DNA from: BRH-c25 sp964619815 | GTDB lineage: Bacteria; Bacillota; Clostridia; Lutisporales; Lutisporaceae | Length of the DNA stretch: 13,749 nt | Direction: 5' to 3' | Assembly (NCBI GenBank): GCA_964619815.1 | Contig: CAZUGK010000108.1 | Span: forward strand, 1 to 13,749 | Part shown: positions 5,885-12,991 of the stretch, in pieces | Position numbering within the stretch: position 1 is the first letter of the stretch | Layout: each line of letters opens with the position of its first letter | Program-made: the position numbers and the translations under genes | The notes under the pieces: model-generated | What the model was told of the DNA's origin: nothing | The model's database searches: none | Seen by the model: the letters and a program-made list of their open reading frames with translations, nothing else

Positions 5885-7345
5885 ATGGACGAACTAAGAA
5901 ATTCAAAGTGCAGTGAGGTTTTTAGGTATTTTGAAGAAATATCGGCAATTCCGAGGGGTTCAGGAAATGAGAAACAGATAAGCGACTATTTGGTCCGGTT
6001 TGCCAGGGCTCATGGCTTGGAAGTCATTCAAGACAAGGCATTGAACGTAATAATTAAAAAACCGGCATCCCCGGGATATGAAAATGCTCCTACAGTTATA
6101 CTTCAGGGACATATGGACATGGTTTGTGAAAAAAATAAAGGAACTGTACATGATTTTACTAAGGATCCAATAAAGCTGAGAATTGTTGAGGATATGTTGT
6201 ATGCCCAAGGGACAACTTTGGGGGCGGATGATGGGATTGCACTGGCTTATGTATTGGCATTGCTGGCATCGAAGGATGCATTGCATCCCAGTCTTGAGGC
6301 ATTGTTTACTTCTGACGAGGAAAATACAATGAGCGGAGCACCGGCTTTGGATGCCGCGCAGCTTAAAGGGAAACTGTTGATAAACCTGGATTCGGAAGAA
6401 GAAGGAAAGTTTCTTGTAAGCAGCGCCGGAGGCATGAAAGGGAAGCTTGTAATACCTGTGAAGTGGGAAAAAGCACCGCAGAATCTGGCTGCATACAGGC
6501 TGAGCGTAGGCGGTCTCAAGGGTGGACATTCAGGAGCCGAGATAGACAAAGGCCGGGGCAATGCAAACAAATTGCTGGGGCGGCTTTTAAACAATATAAA
6601 GAAAGAGTGCGAATTCTATATTGCTGAGATCAACGGAGGCCTCAAGTCCAATGCAATACCCAGAGAAGCAGAGGTGCTGCTGCTGACGAAAGCAGGTAAC
6701 TTGCCAAAGCTGACTGCTTTAGCAAGTGAACTGGAGTCTGTATACAAAAATGAACTGAGAGCAGTTGAACCTGCTGCATATATAAGATTTGAAGATGCTT
6801 CGGATAAGGTGGAAAGGGTTTTTTCGAAGGAAACAGCAGACAAGGTGATAAATTTAATTGTGTTGCTGCCAAACGGCATTCAGAGTATGAGCATGGAGAT
6901 GCCTGACCTTGTCGAAAGCTCGACAAACCTTGGTGTGGTTAATACTACAGACAGTGAGGTATGGCTGATAAATGAGATACGAAGCTCGGTCAGGAGCCTG
7001 AAAATAAATATTCTTAACCAGGTTGAAGCTCTGGCAGTCGTTGTGGGAGGTAGTGTCAGAGTAGAATCCGATTATCCGGAATGGGAGTACAATCCAGAGT
7101 CAAAGCTAAGGGCATTATTTGTAAAGGTGTACAAGAAAAAATATCAGACAGAACCTGAAATTATTGCTGTACATGGCGGCCTGGAATGCGGTGTTTTCAT
7201 GAGCAAGATAAGCGGCCTGGATGCTATTTCTTTAGGACCGGATATGTATGATGTACATACTCCTGATGAACATTTAAGCATACCGTCCACAGAGAGGGTG
7301 TGGGAGTTCTTACTGGAGGTATTGAAGGAAATCAATGAAATATAG
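5885..7345 (+). CDS. pepD: Aminoacyl-histidine dipeptidase (PepD, M20C)
   Basis: A 486-residue metallopeptidase of the M20 family, PepD/carnosinase-like branch, which splits dipeptides such as Xaa-His in the cytoplasm to recycle amino acids. The dizinc site motifs are in place: QGHMDMV (H76, D78), LGADDGIA (D115), TSDEEN (E145, E146), NLDSEEEG (D169) and, near the C-terminus, VHGGLECG (H430), with DVHTPDEH following. Length matches the family. The start is ATG 5885, since AAAGGGTG (5872-5879) lies just upstream; the in-frame ATG 5867 has no ribosome site. It has its own promoter, and rarD follows after 66 bp, with a perfect hairpin but no terminator T run between them, so the two are probably one transcript. 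Confidence 0.93.
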   Translation: MDELRNSKCSEVFRYFEEISAIPRGSGNEKQISDYLVRFARAHGLEVIQDKALNVIIKKPASPGYENAPTVILQGHMDMVCEKNKGTVHDFTKDPIKLRIVEDMLYAQGTTLGADDGIALAYVLALLASKDALHPSLEALFTSDEENTMSGAPALDAAQLKGKLLINLDSEEEGKFLVSSAGGMKGKLVIPVKWEKAPQNLAAYRLSVGGLKGGHSGAEIDKGRGNANKLLGRLLNNIKKECEFYIAEINGGLKSNAIPREAEVLLLTKAGNLPKLTALASELESVYKNELRAVEPAAYIRFEDASDKVERVFSKETADKVINLIVLLPNGIQSMSMEMPDLVESSTNLGVVNTTDSEVWLINEIRSSVRSLKINILNQVEALAVVVGGSVRVESDYPEWEYNPESKLRALFVKVYKKKYQTEPEIIAVHGGLECGVFMSKISGLDAISLGPDMYDVHTPDEHLSIPSTERVWEFLLEVLKEINEI

Positions 7346-7358
7346 GTTCTGGGGGGAG

Positions 7359-7378
7359 GGAACGGTATTGACCGTTCC
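7359..7378 (+). repeat. Perfect intercistronic hairpin between pepD and rarD
   Basis: GGAACGGT (7359-7366), loop ATTG, ACCGTTCC (7371-7378): an 8-bp perfect stem. The bases after it are GGTCGTAAGG, so it is not a standard terminator. It may set mRNA stability or cleavage between the two genes. Confidence 0.6.
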
Positions 7379-7411
7379 GGTCGTAAGGACAAATGTAAAG
7401 GGGTAGCATAT

Positions 7412-8356
7412 ATGGGTGAAAAAACAGTTGGATTGCAAGATAAAAATAGTATTTTAGGGGTATTTTACGGAGCAATTTCTTTTGTCGCATGGGGGTTTCT
7501 GCCGCTGTACTGGAAGCTGCTCAAGGATATACCGTCAGACGAGATTTTAGCTCATAGAATATTCTGGTCATTTATTTTTGTCGGAGGGATACTCTTTTTT
7601 AGAAGAGGCATAGGAGTAATAAAGGAAACCTTAAAGGACAGGAAAAATATGAGGAATGTACTTTTATGTGCATTTTTCATAACAATCAACTGGGGCTTGT
7701 ACATCTGGGCCGTAAACTCCGGCAATATTATCCAGTCCAGCATGGGTTACTATATAAACCCGCTGATGGTTGTAATTCTGGGAACTACGGTATTAAAGGA
7801 AAAACTTAACATGCTTCAGTATGTATCCATAGTTTTTGCTGCTATAGGAGTAGCTATTATGACGATACAGTTTGGCAGCATCCCATGGGTTGCCCTTCTT
7901 TTAGCTATAACCTTCGCACTATACGGTCTGTTTAAAAAGCTTCTAAAAGCTGAGTCGCTGGTAGGACTGGCGTTGGAGACAACAGCAATCATGCCGCTGG
8001 CCTTAGTCTATATACTGTTTAAGCTTTTCAGCAGACAAAGCGCTCTTTACACAGTATCACCCTCAACTATAATATTATTGCTTTTTTCAGGGATAGCAAC
8101 TGCTACGCCGCTTTTATGGTATGCAATGGGAGCAGCGAGGGTGAAGCTTTCAACAATGGGTTTTCTTCAGTATATATCTCCGACGATAAGCCTCATTATT
8201 GGAATATTTGTTTATGGAGAGAAATTTACGGACACACATCTTTTAAGCTTCAGTTTTATATGGATAGGATTGATAATATATTCCTTCTCAAATCTTAAGG
8301 TAATAAGAAAATTCAGAGGCAGCAGGCAAGCTGCAGGTGATGTGAAAGAGAGCTGA
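7412..8356 (+). CDS. rarD: RarD-type EamA-family permease
   Basis: A 314-residue inner-membrane protein of the drug/metabolite transporter superfamily, RarD subgroup. Ten hydrophobic segments are consistent with two EamA repeats (about 13-150 and 155-297). RarD hallmarks are GAISFVAWGFLPLYWKLL near the start, the DEILAHRIFWSF block, NWGLYIWAVNSG, and SSMGYYINPLMVVILG; the second repeat has ATATPLLWYAMGAARVKLS and GFLQYISPT with VYGEKF. The exported substrate is not known for this branch; the old chloramphenicol-sensitivity name should not be read as drug export. AAAGGGG (7397-7403) sits 8 nt before the ATG. It lies downstream of pepD, and peptide breakdown followed by export of an amino acid or related metabolite is a possible, unproven link. 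A terminator follows. Confidence 0.92.
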   Translation: MGEKTVGLQDKNSILGVFYGAISFVAWGFLPLYWKLLKDIPSDEILAHRIFWSFIFVGGILFFRRGIGVIKETLKDRKNMRNVLLCAFFITINWGLYIWAVNSGNIIQSSMGYYINPLMVVILGTTVLKEKLNMLQYVSIVFAAIGVAIMTIQFGSIPWVALLLAITFALYGLFKKLLKAESLVGLALETTAIMPLALVYILFKLFSRQSALYTVSPSTIILLLFSGIATATPLLWYAMGAARVKLSTMGFLQYISPTISLIIGIFVYGEKFTDTHLLSFSFIWIGLIIYSFSNLKVIRKFRGSRQAAGDVKES

Positions 8357-8420
8357 AATTTCACATAGTTTTTAATAAAAAGGCAAGAATAAGTATGGGT
8401 ACGAGGTTTTGAGGCGCAGG

Positions 8421-8448
8421 GGCGGGTATATATGCCCGCCTTTTGTTT
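8421..8448 (+). terminator. Terminator of pepD-rarD
   Basis: GGCGGG (8421-8426) pairs with CCCGCC (8435-8440), loop 8 nt, followed by TTTTGTTT. It stands 64 bp past the rarD stop. Confidence 0.82.
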
Positions 8449-8493
8449 GGACGAACAACTTTTGCAAAAACTATGTAAGGATAGGTGAAAGCT

Positions 8494-8748
8494 ATGGGAG
8501 TTACTATGAACAATATGGATATGCACGACCTGGAGGACGTGCTGTACGAGACATCGAAATTCAATGACAAGGATTTCAAAACCTTTGAAGAAGCATTGCT
8601 GGATATGTACGGAGGAATAAATACCGAAAACCTGAAGAAAATGATAGACTACGTGGAGCATGAGCTTGGATTGAAATCCGATGCGGATTTGACTCATCTT
8701 GACAGAAACCAGAAAGAAAAAATCATAGAGTTTGCCTCAAAGCTGTAA
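8494..8748 (+). CDS. Small acidic protein of unknown function
   Basis: An 84-residue soluble protein, Met- and Asp-rich at the N-terminus (MNNMDMHDLEDVLYE), then FNDKDFKTFEEALLDMYG and a helical C-terminal half (ENLKKMIDYVEHELGL, DRNQKEKIIEFASKL). I recognise no family, Cys motif, signal peptide or membrane segment. ATG 8494 is preferred: AGGTG (8483-8487) is 6 nt upstream. GTG 8485, in the same frame, lies inside that site, and ATG 8506 is a further possibility. The gene stands alone between the rarD terminator and its own hairpin terminator. No clear sigma-A promoter is visible in the 45 bp between them, so it may use another sigma factor or read-through. Confidence 0.68.
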   Translation: MGVTMNNMDMHDLEDVLYETSKFNDKDFKTFEEALLDMYGGINTENLKKMIDYVEHELGLKSDADLTHLDRNQKEKIIEFASKL

Positions 8749-8757
8749 TAATAGAAT

Positions 8758-8794
8758 AAAGCAGCCATGCTACCAGCTATGTATGGCTGCTTTT
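8758..8794. terminator. Strong hairpin terminator between convergent genes
   Basis: AAAGCAGCCATGC (8758-8770) pairs with GTATGGCTGCTTT (8781-8793), 13 bp with one G-T pair and a 10-nt loop. T residues follow on the plus strand, and TTTATTCTATTATT follows on the minus strand, so it can serve both the small gene and the minus-strand gene ending at 8808. Confidence 0.85.
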
Positions 8795-8807
8795 GATTTA
8801 AACGGAA

Positions 8808-9908
8808 TTATTTCCTTTCCTGCCTGTGTTCCGCGATAAGCAGGTCAACCATTCTTCCGTAGCTTCTGACACCGTCCTTCTGCTTATTGGCTTTAAGATA
8901 TGCATTATTGATTTTGTTCGATGTACGCTCGACGGGCCCTTCATATTGCTCCCAAAATTCATTAAGCGCTCTGAGGTCATGCAGGACTCCTTCGCTGTAA
9001 CTTTTAGTCAGCTCAATATATGAGTCACGGTCATTTTTATACAGGGCATTCATTGAATTTGTCAATGCCAGCAATATCCCGGAGTACTTGTAGTTAACAT
9101 CGGGGTGTGCAGTACAGGCAAGATAGGCAATATAGTTGGCTTCATCCTCCCGCGAGAAACCCCTCTGATGGGCCATTTCATGAGAAGCGGTGGAAGGAAG
9201 CGTAGCTTCAGGTATAGACACATTTACGTTTGCTTCTCCTGTAAAAGGAAAATAAATGCCGCATATGCCGGTATAGTTCATCAATTCTGAAAGCAGGATC
9301 GGCTTGGGGCTGCCGTAGCTTCCGGCCAGCTCAGGATACTTATCCGCTATTCTTTCATAGCCTTTATAGCAGTTATTCAGTATATCGCGGCTGCTGCCCG
9401 GTATATCAATATTCCCGTCTGCATCAACACTTACTTCAGGCCTTATTGCGTTTGCCCTTTCAATTAGGCTCCGGCACAGGCTTTCCAATTCCTGAACAGA
9501 AGCAGGCTGCACATCAAGGCCTGCAATACTTGCGAAGGGCATTCGATAGTAATTCAGCCCCCATAGGGCTAAAAAGCTGAAAAGAGCAATACTGAATATA
9601 ACAAGAGCATTAGTTATGTACTTTATCAGAGGAATGGCATTGATGCCCCGCCTGGAAACAGCCTTAACCAGGGAACTTACAGTGTAAACTATAAATACTG
9701 CGGGTAGGATTATTACTATAAGCTCTGCAACAGAAAAAGGAAAAATGCCTGTAGCTTTGCTGAGTATGCGGCCGATCGGCCTATATATTCCCGCAGAATA
9801 AAACTTCTCGACTAGCGCGGGATATTTGGATGATATATGGACAAGACCCGCGCATAAAGGTACCAGAAGTATTATTGCAAGCTTTTTCAATAATTTTCTA
9901 TTGTTCAT
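8808..9908 (-). CDS. DUF3810-type membrane protein with HEXXH zinc-protease motif
   Basis: A 366-residue membrane protein. Three hydrophobic segments are seen: about 9-25, 58-80 and 98-120. The rest (about 121-366) is probably outside the membrane and holds STASHEMAHQRGF, an HEXXH zinc motif (H243, E244, H247), with E256 nine residues on in SREDEANYIA as likely third ligand. This architecture is that of the DUF3810 family, which has no established role; protease activity is inferred from the motif only. The start is ATG 9908, as GCGGAG (9915-9920) is 6 nt upstream; TTG 9926 has no ribosome site. A promoter lies just upstream and a two-way terminator downstream, so it is a single-gene unit, divergent from the T-box operon. 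Confidence 0.85.
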   Translation of the reverse strand: MNNRKLLKKLAIILLVPLCAGLVHISSKYPALVEKFYSAGIYRPIGRILSKATGIFPFSVAELIVIILPAVFIVYTVSSLVKAVSRRGINAIPLIKYITNALVIFSIALFSFLALWGLNYYRMPFASIAGLDVQPASVQELESLCRSLIERANAIRPEVSVDADGNIDIPGSSRDILNNCYKGYERIADKYPELAGSYGSPKPILLSELMNYTGICGIYFPFTGEANVNVSIPEATLPSTASHEMAHQRGFSREDEANYIAYLACTAHPDVNYKYSGILLALTNSMNALYKNDRDSYIELTKSYSEGVLHDLRALNEFWEQYEGPVERTSNKINNAYLKANKQKDGVRSYGRMVDLLIAEHRQERK

Positions 9909-9946
9909 TTTATACTCCGCTTTCAAAATATGGGTTAATTTAAAAT

Positions 9947-9976
9947 ATTATATCATGGACTAAAATAGTATTACAA
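9947..9976 (-). promoter_or_regulatory. Promoter of the DUF3810-type gene
   Basis: On the minus strand TTGTAA (9971-9976) and a perfect TATAAT (9947-9952) are 18 bp apart. Transcription would start near 9940, about 30 nt before the ATG. Confidence 0.55.
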
Positions 9977-9988
9977 ATAATTGACTAT

Positions 9989-10021
9989 AAAATGTAACAG
10001 TCTGGTACAAAATGCAACAGT
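9989..10021. repeat. Paired direct repeat in the divergent intergenic region
   Basis: AAAATGTAACAGT (9989-10001) and AAAATGCAACAGT (10009-10021) match at 12 of 13 positions with a 20-bp period, close to two helical turns. They sit between the minus-strand promoter and the T-box promoter, as an operator would. Confidence 0.5.
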
Positions 10022-10082
10022 TATAATATTTTTTACAAATTAAGGCAAAATTGAAATTTATATAAAATTCAGAAATTGATAC

Positions 10083-10111
10083 TTGACATTGGCTTACTAC
10101 CAGTGTAGAAT
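10083..10111 (+). promoter_or_regulatory. Sigma-A promoter of the T-box operon
   Basis: A perfect TTGACA (10083-10088) and TAGAAT (10106-10111) are 17 bp apart. Transcription would begin near 10118, just before the first T-box helix. Confidence 0.88.
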
Positions 10112-10117
10112 ATAAGA

Positions 10118-10390
10118 AATTTACTTATTCACGGCGATGAAGAGGATTAGTAAAGAAGAAGATTCTAAAAGAGAGGAAAACTCACCGGCTGAAAGGTTTT
10201 CTGAGATTATTTTTCTTGAACCCGCCCTCAAAGCTGCAGATGAAAAGTCTTGCCGCAGTCCTGCGTTATGGGCATACAAGCGGATTGTACGCTAAAGCCA
10301 TTTTCTAGAGGTGGCTTTTGAGTATGGTCAAATTGGGTGGTACCGCGAAACAGCCTTCGTCCCTTTTATTTGGGATGGAGGTTTTTTATT
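10118..10390 (+). promoter_or_regulatory. T-box riboswitch, predicted proline (tRNA-Pro) specifier CCC
   Basis: A full T-box leader. Stem I: CGGC (10132-10135) pairs with GCTG (10233-10236), then the k-turn GATGA, then GAGG (10142-10145) with CCTC (10226-10229). The specifier loop has the loop-E signature AGTA (10149-10152) facing GAA (10218-10220), closed by AAGAAGAA (10153-10160) with TTTTTCTT (10210-10217). The triplet after GAA is CCC (10221-10223), a proline codon, followed by G. AGAGAG and GGCTGAAAGG mark the upper stem. Stem III is AAAGCCA/TGGCTTT (10294-10300, 10312-10318). The T-box GGGTGGTACCGCG (10335-10347) has TGGT, whose last base would pair with an A discriminator. The terminator is CCTTCGTCCC/GGGATGGAGG (10354-10363, 10372-10381) and T6. 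Uncharged tRNA-Pro should favour read-through into the next gene. Confidence 0.95.
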
Positions 10391-10410
10391 TTAATTTGGA
10401 GGTGTATTAT

Positions 10411-11421
10411 ATGAAAAGCAATGAAACTAATATAGATTCAGTAATATTGAAAGAAGCAATTATGGATAAGCATGTACCTGATGATTTTTACTCTACTACA
10501 AACAATACCACAATGATATTCCTGGATGGCAGATGGATTACCGTTCAAAATCAAAGGATGGATGCAGTTATTGCAGTAAATGAAAGCGGCGCATACTGCA
10601 AAAAGCTGCGCGACGTTAAAAAGGGAGAAAAGCTTGTATGCGGAGATACGGGAGTCAAGGTCCTAAGCCGGAATAATAATGAAGATGGACATAGCTTTGA
10701 GTTTATGAACAACTGTGTTTCCTCTGAAAGAAGGAATGAACTGATTATTAGGGAGCTGGCTGACAGTATAGCCGGCAGCAATAAGAAAATTACATTCGTG
10801 TTAGGTCCGGTAGTAGTGCATACCGGAGGGGATGTGTACCTGAGGGAGCTTATACGGGAGGGTTATGTCGCAAGTATTCTCGCCGGCAATGCTGTTGCTG
10901 TTCATGACATCGAAAAGAGCCTTTACGGCACTTCCCTCGGAGTATGCGCAAAATCCGGCAGAGTAGTGGATAAGGGTTACCGCAACCATATGAGGGCAAT
11001 CAACCAGGTGAACAGGTATGGAAGTATAAAAGGAGCTGTTGATGCAGACGCAATAAACTCAGGCATCATGTATGAATGTGTAAAAAATGATGTTCCTTTT
11101 GTTCTTGCAGGCAGCCTGAGAGACGACGGCCCGCTGCCGGATACAATATCAGATATGATAAAAGCGCAGGAGGCTTATTCAAAATATCTGCATAACGCAG
11201 ATATAGTAATGATCCTGGGCAGTATGCTCCATGGAATTGCTTCTGGCAACATGCTTCCTGCAAATATCCAGATGGTATGCGTGGATATAAACCCTGCAGT
11301 TGTAACCAAGCTAAGCGACAGAGGCAGCAGCCAGGCTGCAGGAATAGTGACGGATGTGGGCCTGTTTTTAAATCTGTTGGTTAAAGAATTAAAAGAAAAC
11401 CAATTGAGACAGGTTATTTAA
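10411..11421 (+). CDS. LOR/SDH-domain protein (TIGR00300 family), probable ornithine cyclodeaminase
   Basis: A 336-residue protein of the LOR/SDH conserved-domain family. Members studied in methanogens and cyanobacteria (C-terminal part of ArgZ/AgrE) turn ornithine into proline and ammonia with NAD. Family blocks: VPDDFYSTTNN (22-32), FEFMNNCVSSERR (97-108), VLGPVVVHTGGDVYLREL (130-147), GYVASILAGNAVAVHDIE (151-168), GTSLGVC, FVLAGSLRDDGPLPD (230-244), GSMLHGIASGNMLPA and VTKLSDRGSSQAAGIVTDVG (298-317). It begins near VPDDFYSTT and so lacks the roughly 70-residue N-terminal subdomain of the longer forms. Start ATG 10411 follows TTGGAGGTG at 7 nt; an in-frame codon at 10318 lies within the T-box and is not a start. 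It is the only gene under the proline T-box, which supports a proline-forming role; activity itself is inferred. Confidence 0.9.
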   Translation: MKSNETNIDSVILKEAIMDKHVPDDFYSTTNNTTMIFLDGRWITVQNQRMDAVIAVNESGAYCKKLRDVKKGEKLVCGDTGVKVLSRNNNEDGHSFEFMNNCVSSERRNELIIRELADSIAGSNKKITFVLGPVVVHTGGDVYLRELIREGYVASILAGNAVAVHDIEKSLYGTSLGVCAKSGRVVDKGYRNHMRAINQVNRYGSIKGAVDADAINSGIMYECVKNDVPFVLAGSLRDDGPLPDTISDMIKAQEAYSKYLHNADIVMILGSMLHGIASGNMLPANIQMVCVDINPAVVTKLSDRGSSQAAGIVTDVGLFLNLLVKELKENQLRQVI

Positions 11422-11565
11422 GCTGGCGTAAAACAGCTATCAAAAGGTAGTGCCCAATATTTTGCACAATGCAAAAACGCATAGATGCTTTGTATATCAA
11501 GGCTTTATGGGCTATTAAATATATCTGGCTGTAAATATAATTACAGTTACTGTTAAATATATAAC
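11422..11565 (+). other. Gene-free 3' region with small inverted repeats
   Basis: Between the stop of the LOR/SDH gene and its terminator are two perfect small dyads: TTTTGCA-CAA-TGCAAAA (11460-11476) and CTGTAA-ATATAA-TTACAG (11529-11546). No coding frame with a ribosome site is seen. It is probably a structured 3' UTR. Confidence 0.4.
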
Positions 11566-11602
11566 AAAAGGTGCCGGGTATTTGGCACTTTTTTGTTTTT
11601 TT
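11566..11602 (+). terminator. Terminator of the LOR/SDH gene
   Basis: AAAAGGTGCC (11566-11575), loop GGGTATTT, then GGCACTTTTT (11584-11593) form a 10-bp stem with one G-T pair, followed by TGTTTTTTT. It lies about 145 nt after the stop codon. Confidence 0.85.
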
Positions 11603-11728
11603 AATATTATTCCAGATTTCATGGCTACATAAGCTGACCATCAAAAGGGTTGAAATCTCTGATAAAATTTTGACGAAAAAATTTAAATATCTTGAAACGT
11701 AAAACTTGGCATAAAAGTTGCTAAATAT

Positions 11729-11758
11729 TTGACAATGAAAGCTGTTGCCTCAGATAAT
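11729..11758 (+). promoter_or_regulatory. Sigma-A promoter of the bcd-etf operon
   Basis: A perfect TTGACA (11729-11734) and GATAAT (11753-11758) are 18 bp apart. The transcript would start near 11765, with a leader of about 62 nt. Upstream 11603-11728 is A/T-rich with no gene. Confidence 0.72.
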
Positions 11759-11826
11759 ATGTTGGCTTTATAGTAAAATTTTTATAAAAGGGAGATTGAT
11801 TGTCCCGAATAAAGGAGGAAGCGTTT

Positions 11827-12966
11827 ATGAACTTTAGCCTGACTAAGGAACAGGAAATGGTTAGGAAGCTTTTTAAGGAATTCAGCGAAAACGAAGTTAA
11901 GCCTATTGCGGCAGAAATCGATGCAACCGAGAGATTCCCAAGAGAGACAGTGGAGAAAATGGCACGATATGATATGATGGGAATACCGTTCCCCAAGAAA
12001 TACGGCGGTGCCGATGGAGACAACCTTTCATACGCAATTGCAGTTGAGGAGCTTTCAAAGGTATGTGGAACTACAGGCGTTATACTTTCGGCTCACACTT
12101 CCCTGGGGGCTCATCCAATATATCAGTATGGGACAGAAGAACAGAAAATGAAATATCTCGTTCCGCTGGCAAAAGGGGAAAAGGTTGGAGCTTTTGGCTT
12201 GACAGAGCCTAATGCAGGCAGTGATTCCTCAGCCCAGCAGACAGTTGCAGTATTAAGCGGGGACAATTATATATTGAATGGCTCCAAGGTGTTTATAACA
12301 AACGGCGGAGAGGCTGATATCTATATAATATTTGCAATGACTGACAAATCAAAAGGAAACAAAGGCATAAGCGCGTTTATTGTAGAAAAGGATTTTAAGG
12401 GCTTCAGCATTGGCAAGAAGGAAGAGAAGCTCGGTATCAGAGGTTCAAGCACAACTGAACTGATATTTGAAAACTGTGCAGTGCCTAAGGAAAATCTTCT
12501 GGGGGAAGTTGGAAAAGGCTTTGGAATAGCAATGCAGACACTGGATGGAGGAAGAATCGGTATTGCAGCACAGGCCCTTGGAATAGCAGAGGGTGCGCTG
12601 GATGAATGCGTTAAATATATGAAAGAAAGAAAACAGTTCGGAAAACCGCTTTCAGCCTTCCAGGGCTTGCAGTGGATGGTGGCGGATATGGCAACGCGGG
12701 TAGAAGCAGCAAGGTACCTTGTTTACAATGCAGCAGACAAGAAGGACAAGAAGCTCCCATTTTCTACAGAAGCTGCAATGGCAAAGCTGTACGCAGCAGA
12801 AACTTCAATGGAGGTTACCACAAAAGCAGTGCAGATTTTCGGAGGATATGGATATACAAGGGATTATCCTGTAGAGAGAATGATGAGGGATGCAAAGATA
12901 ACTGAGATATATGAAGGTACTTCGCAGGTGCAGAAAATGGTCATTGCAGCGAAGCTGCTGAAGTAA
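11827..12966 (+). CDS. bcd: Butyryl-CoA dehydrogenase (short-chain acyl-CoA dehydrogenase)
   Basis: A 379-residue FAD enzyme that reduces crotonyl-CoA to butyryl-CoA in butyrate fermentation; in clostridia it works in a complex with EtfAB, coupling the step to ferredoxin reduction by electron bifurcation. Signatures: FGLTEPNAGSDSSAQQT and FITNGGEADIYIIF (flavin and acyl-CoA binding), GIRGSSTTELIFENCAVP, RIGIAAQALGIAEGALD, RKQFGKPLSAFQ, and the C-terminal QIFGGYGYTRDYPVERMMRD with ITEIYEGTSQVQ, where E363 is the likely catalytic base. AAAGGAGG (11811-11818) sits 8 nt before ATG 11827; earlier in-frame codons lie upstream of it and are rejected. etfB starts 25 bp after the stop, which confirms a bcd-etf operon. 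Unlike the common crt-bcd-etfBA-hbd order, no crt is upstream. Confidence 0.95.
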   Translation: MNFSLTKEQEMVRKLFKEFSENEVKPIAAEIDATERFPRETVEKMARYDMMGIPFPKKYGGADGDNLSYAIAVEELSKVCGTTGVILSAHTSLGAHPIYQYGTEEQKMKYLVPLAKGEKVGAFGLTEPNAGSDSSAQQTVAVLSGDNYILNGSKVFITNGGEADIYIIFAMTDKSKGNKGISAFIVEKDFKGFSIGKKEEKLGIRGSSTTELIFENCAVPKENLLGEVGKGFGIAMQTLDGGRIGIAAQALGIAEGALDECVKYMKERKQFGKPLSAFQGLQWMVADMATRVEAARYLVYNAADKKDKKLPFSTEAAMAKLYAAETSMEVTTKAVQIFGGYGYTRDYPVERMMRDAKITEIYEGTSQVQKMVIAAKLLK

Positions 12967-12991
12967 TCATTATAAACTAGGAGGTTATATT

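Noticed and set aside
5960..6529. Minus-strand open frame of 189 codons inside pepD
   Set aside because: Entirely opposite a gene with all catalytic motifs; its translation has no recognisable domain and no SD.
8212..8697. Minus-strand open frame of 161 codons
   Set aside because: It crosses the end of rarD, its terminator and the start of the next gene; composition is non-protein-like.
10221..10229. Alternative specifier readings (CCG, GCC Ala, CTC Leu) in the T-box
   Set aside because: The AGTA/GAA loop-E pair and flanking helices place the triplet right after GAA, which is CCC; a one-base shift gives CCG, also Pro, and CCTC is used in the lower helix.
10318..10410. Upstream extension of the LOR/SDH reading frame to 10318
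   Set aside because: These codons fall in the T-box antiterminator/terminator; the proper SD is at 10397-10403 before ATG 10411.
11794..11806. Possible hairpin GGGA-TCCC in the bcd leader as a riboswitch or attenuator
   Set aside because: The stem is only 3-4 bp and no conserved leader motif is seen.
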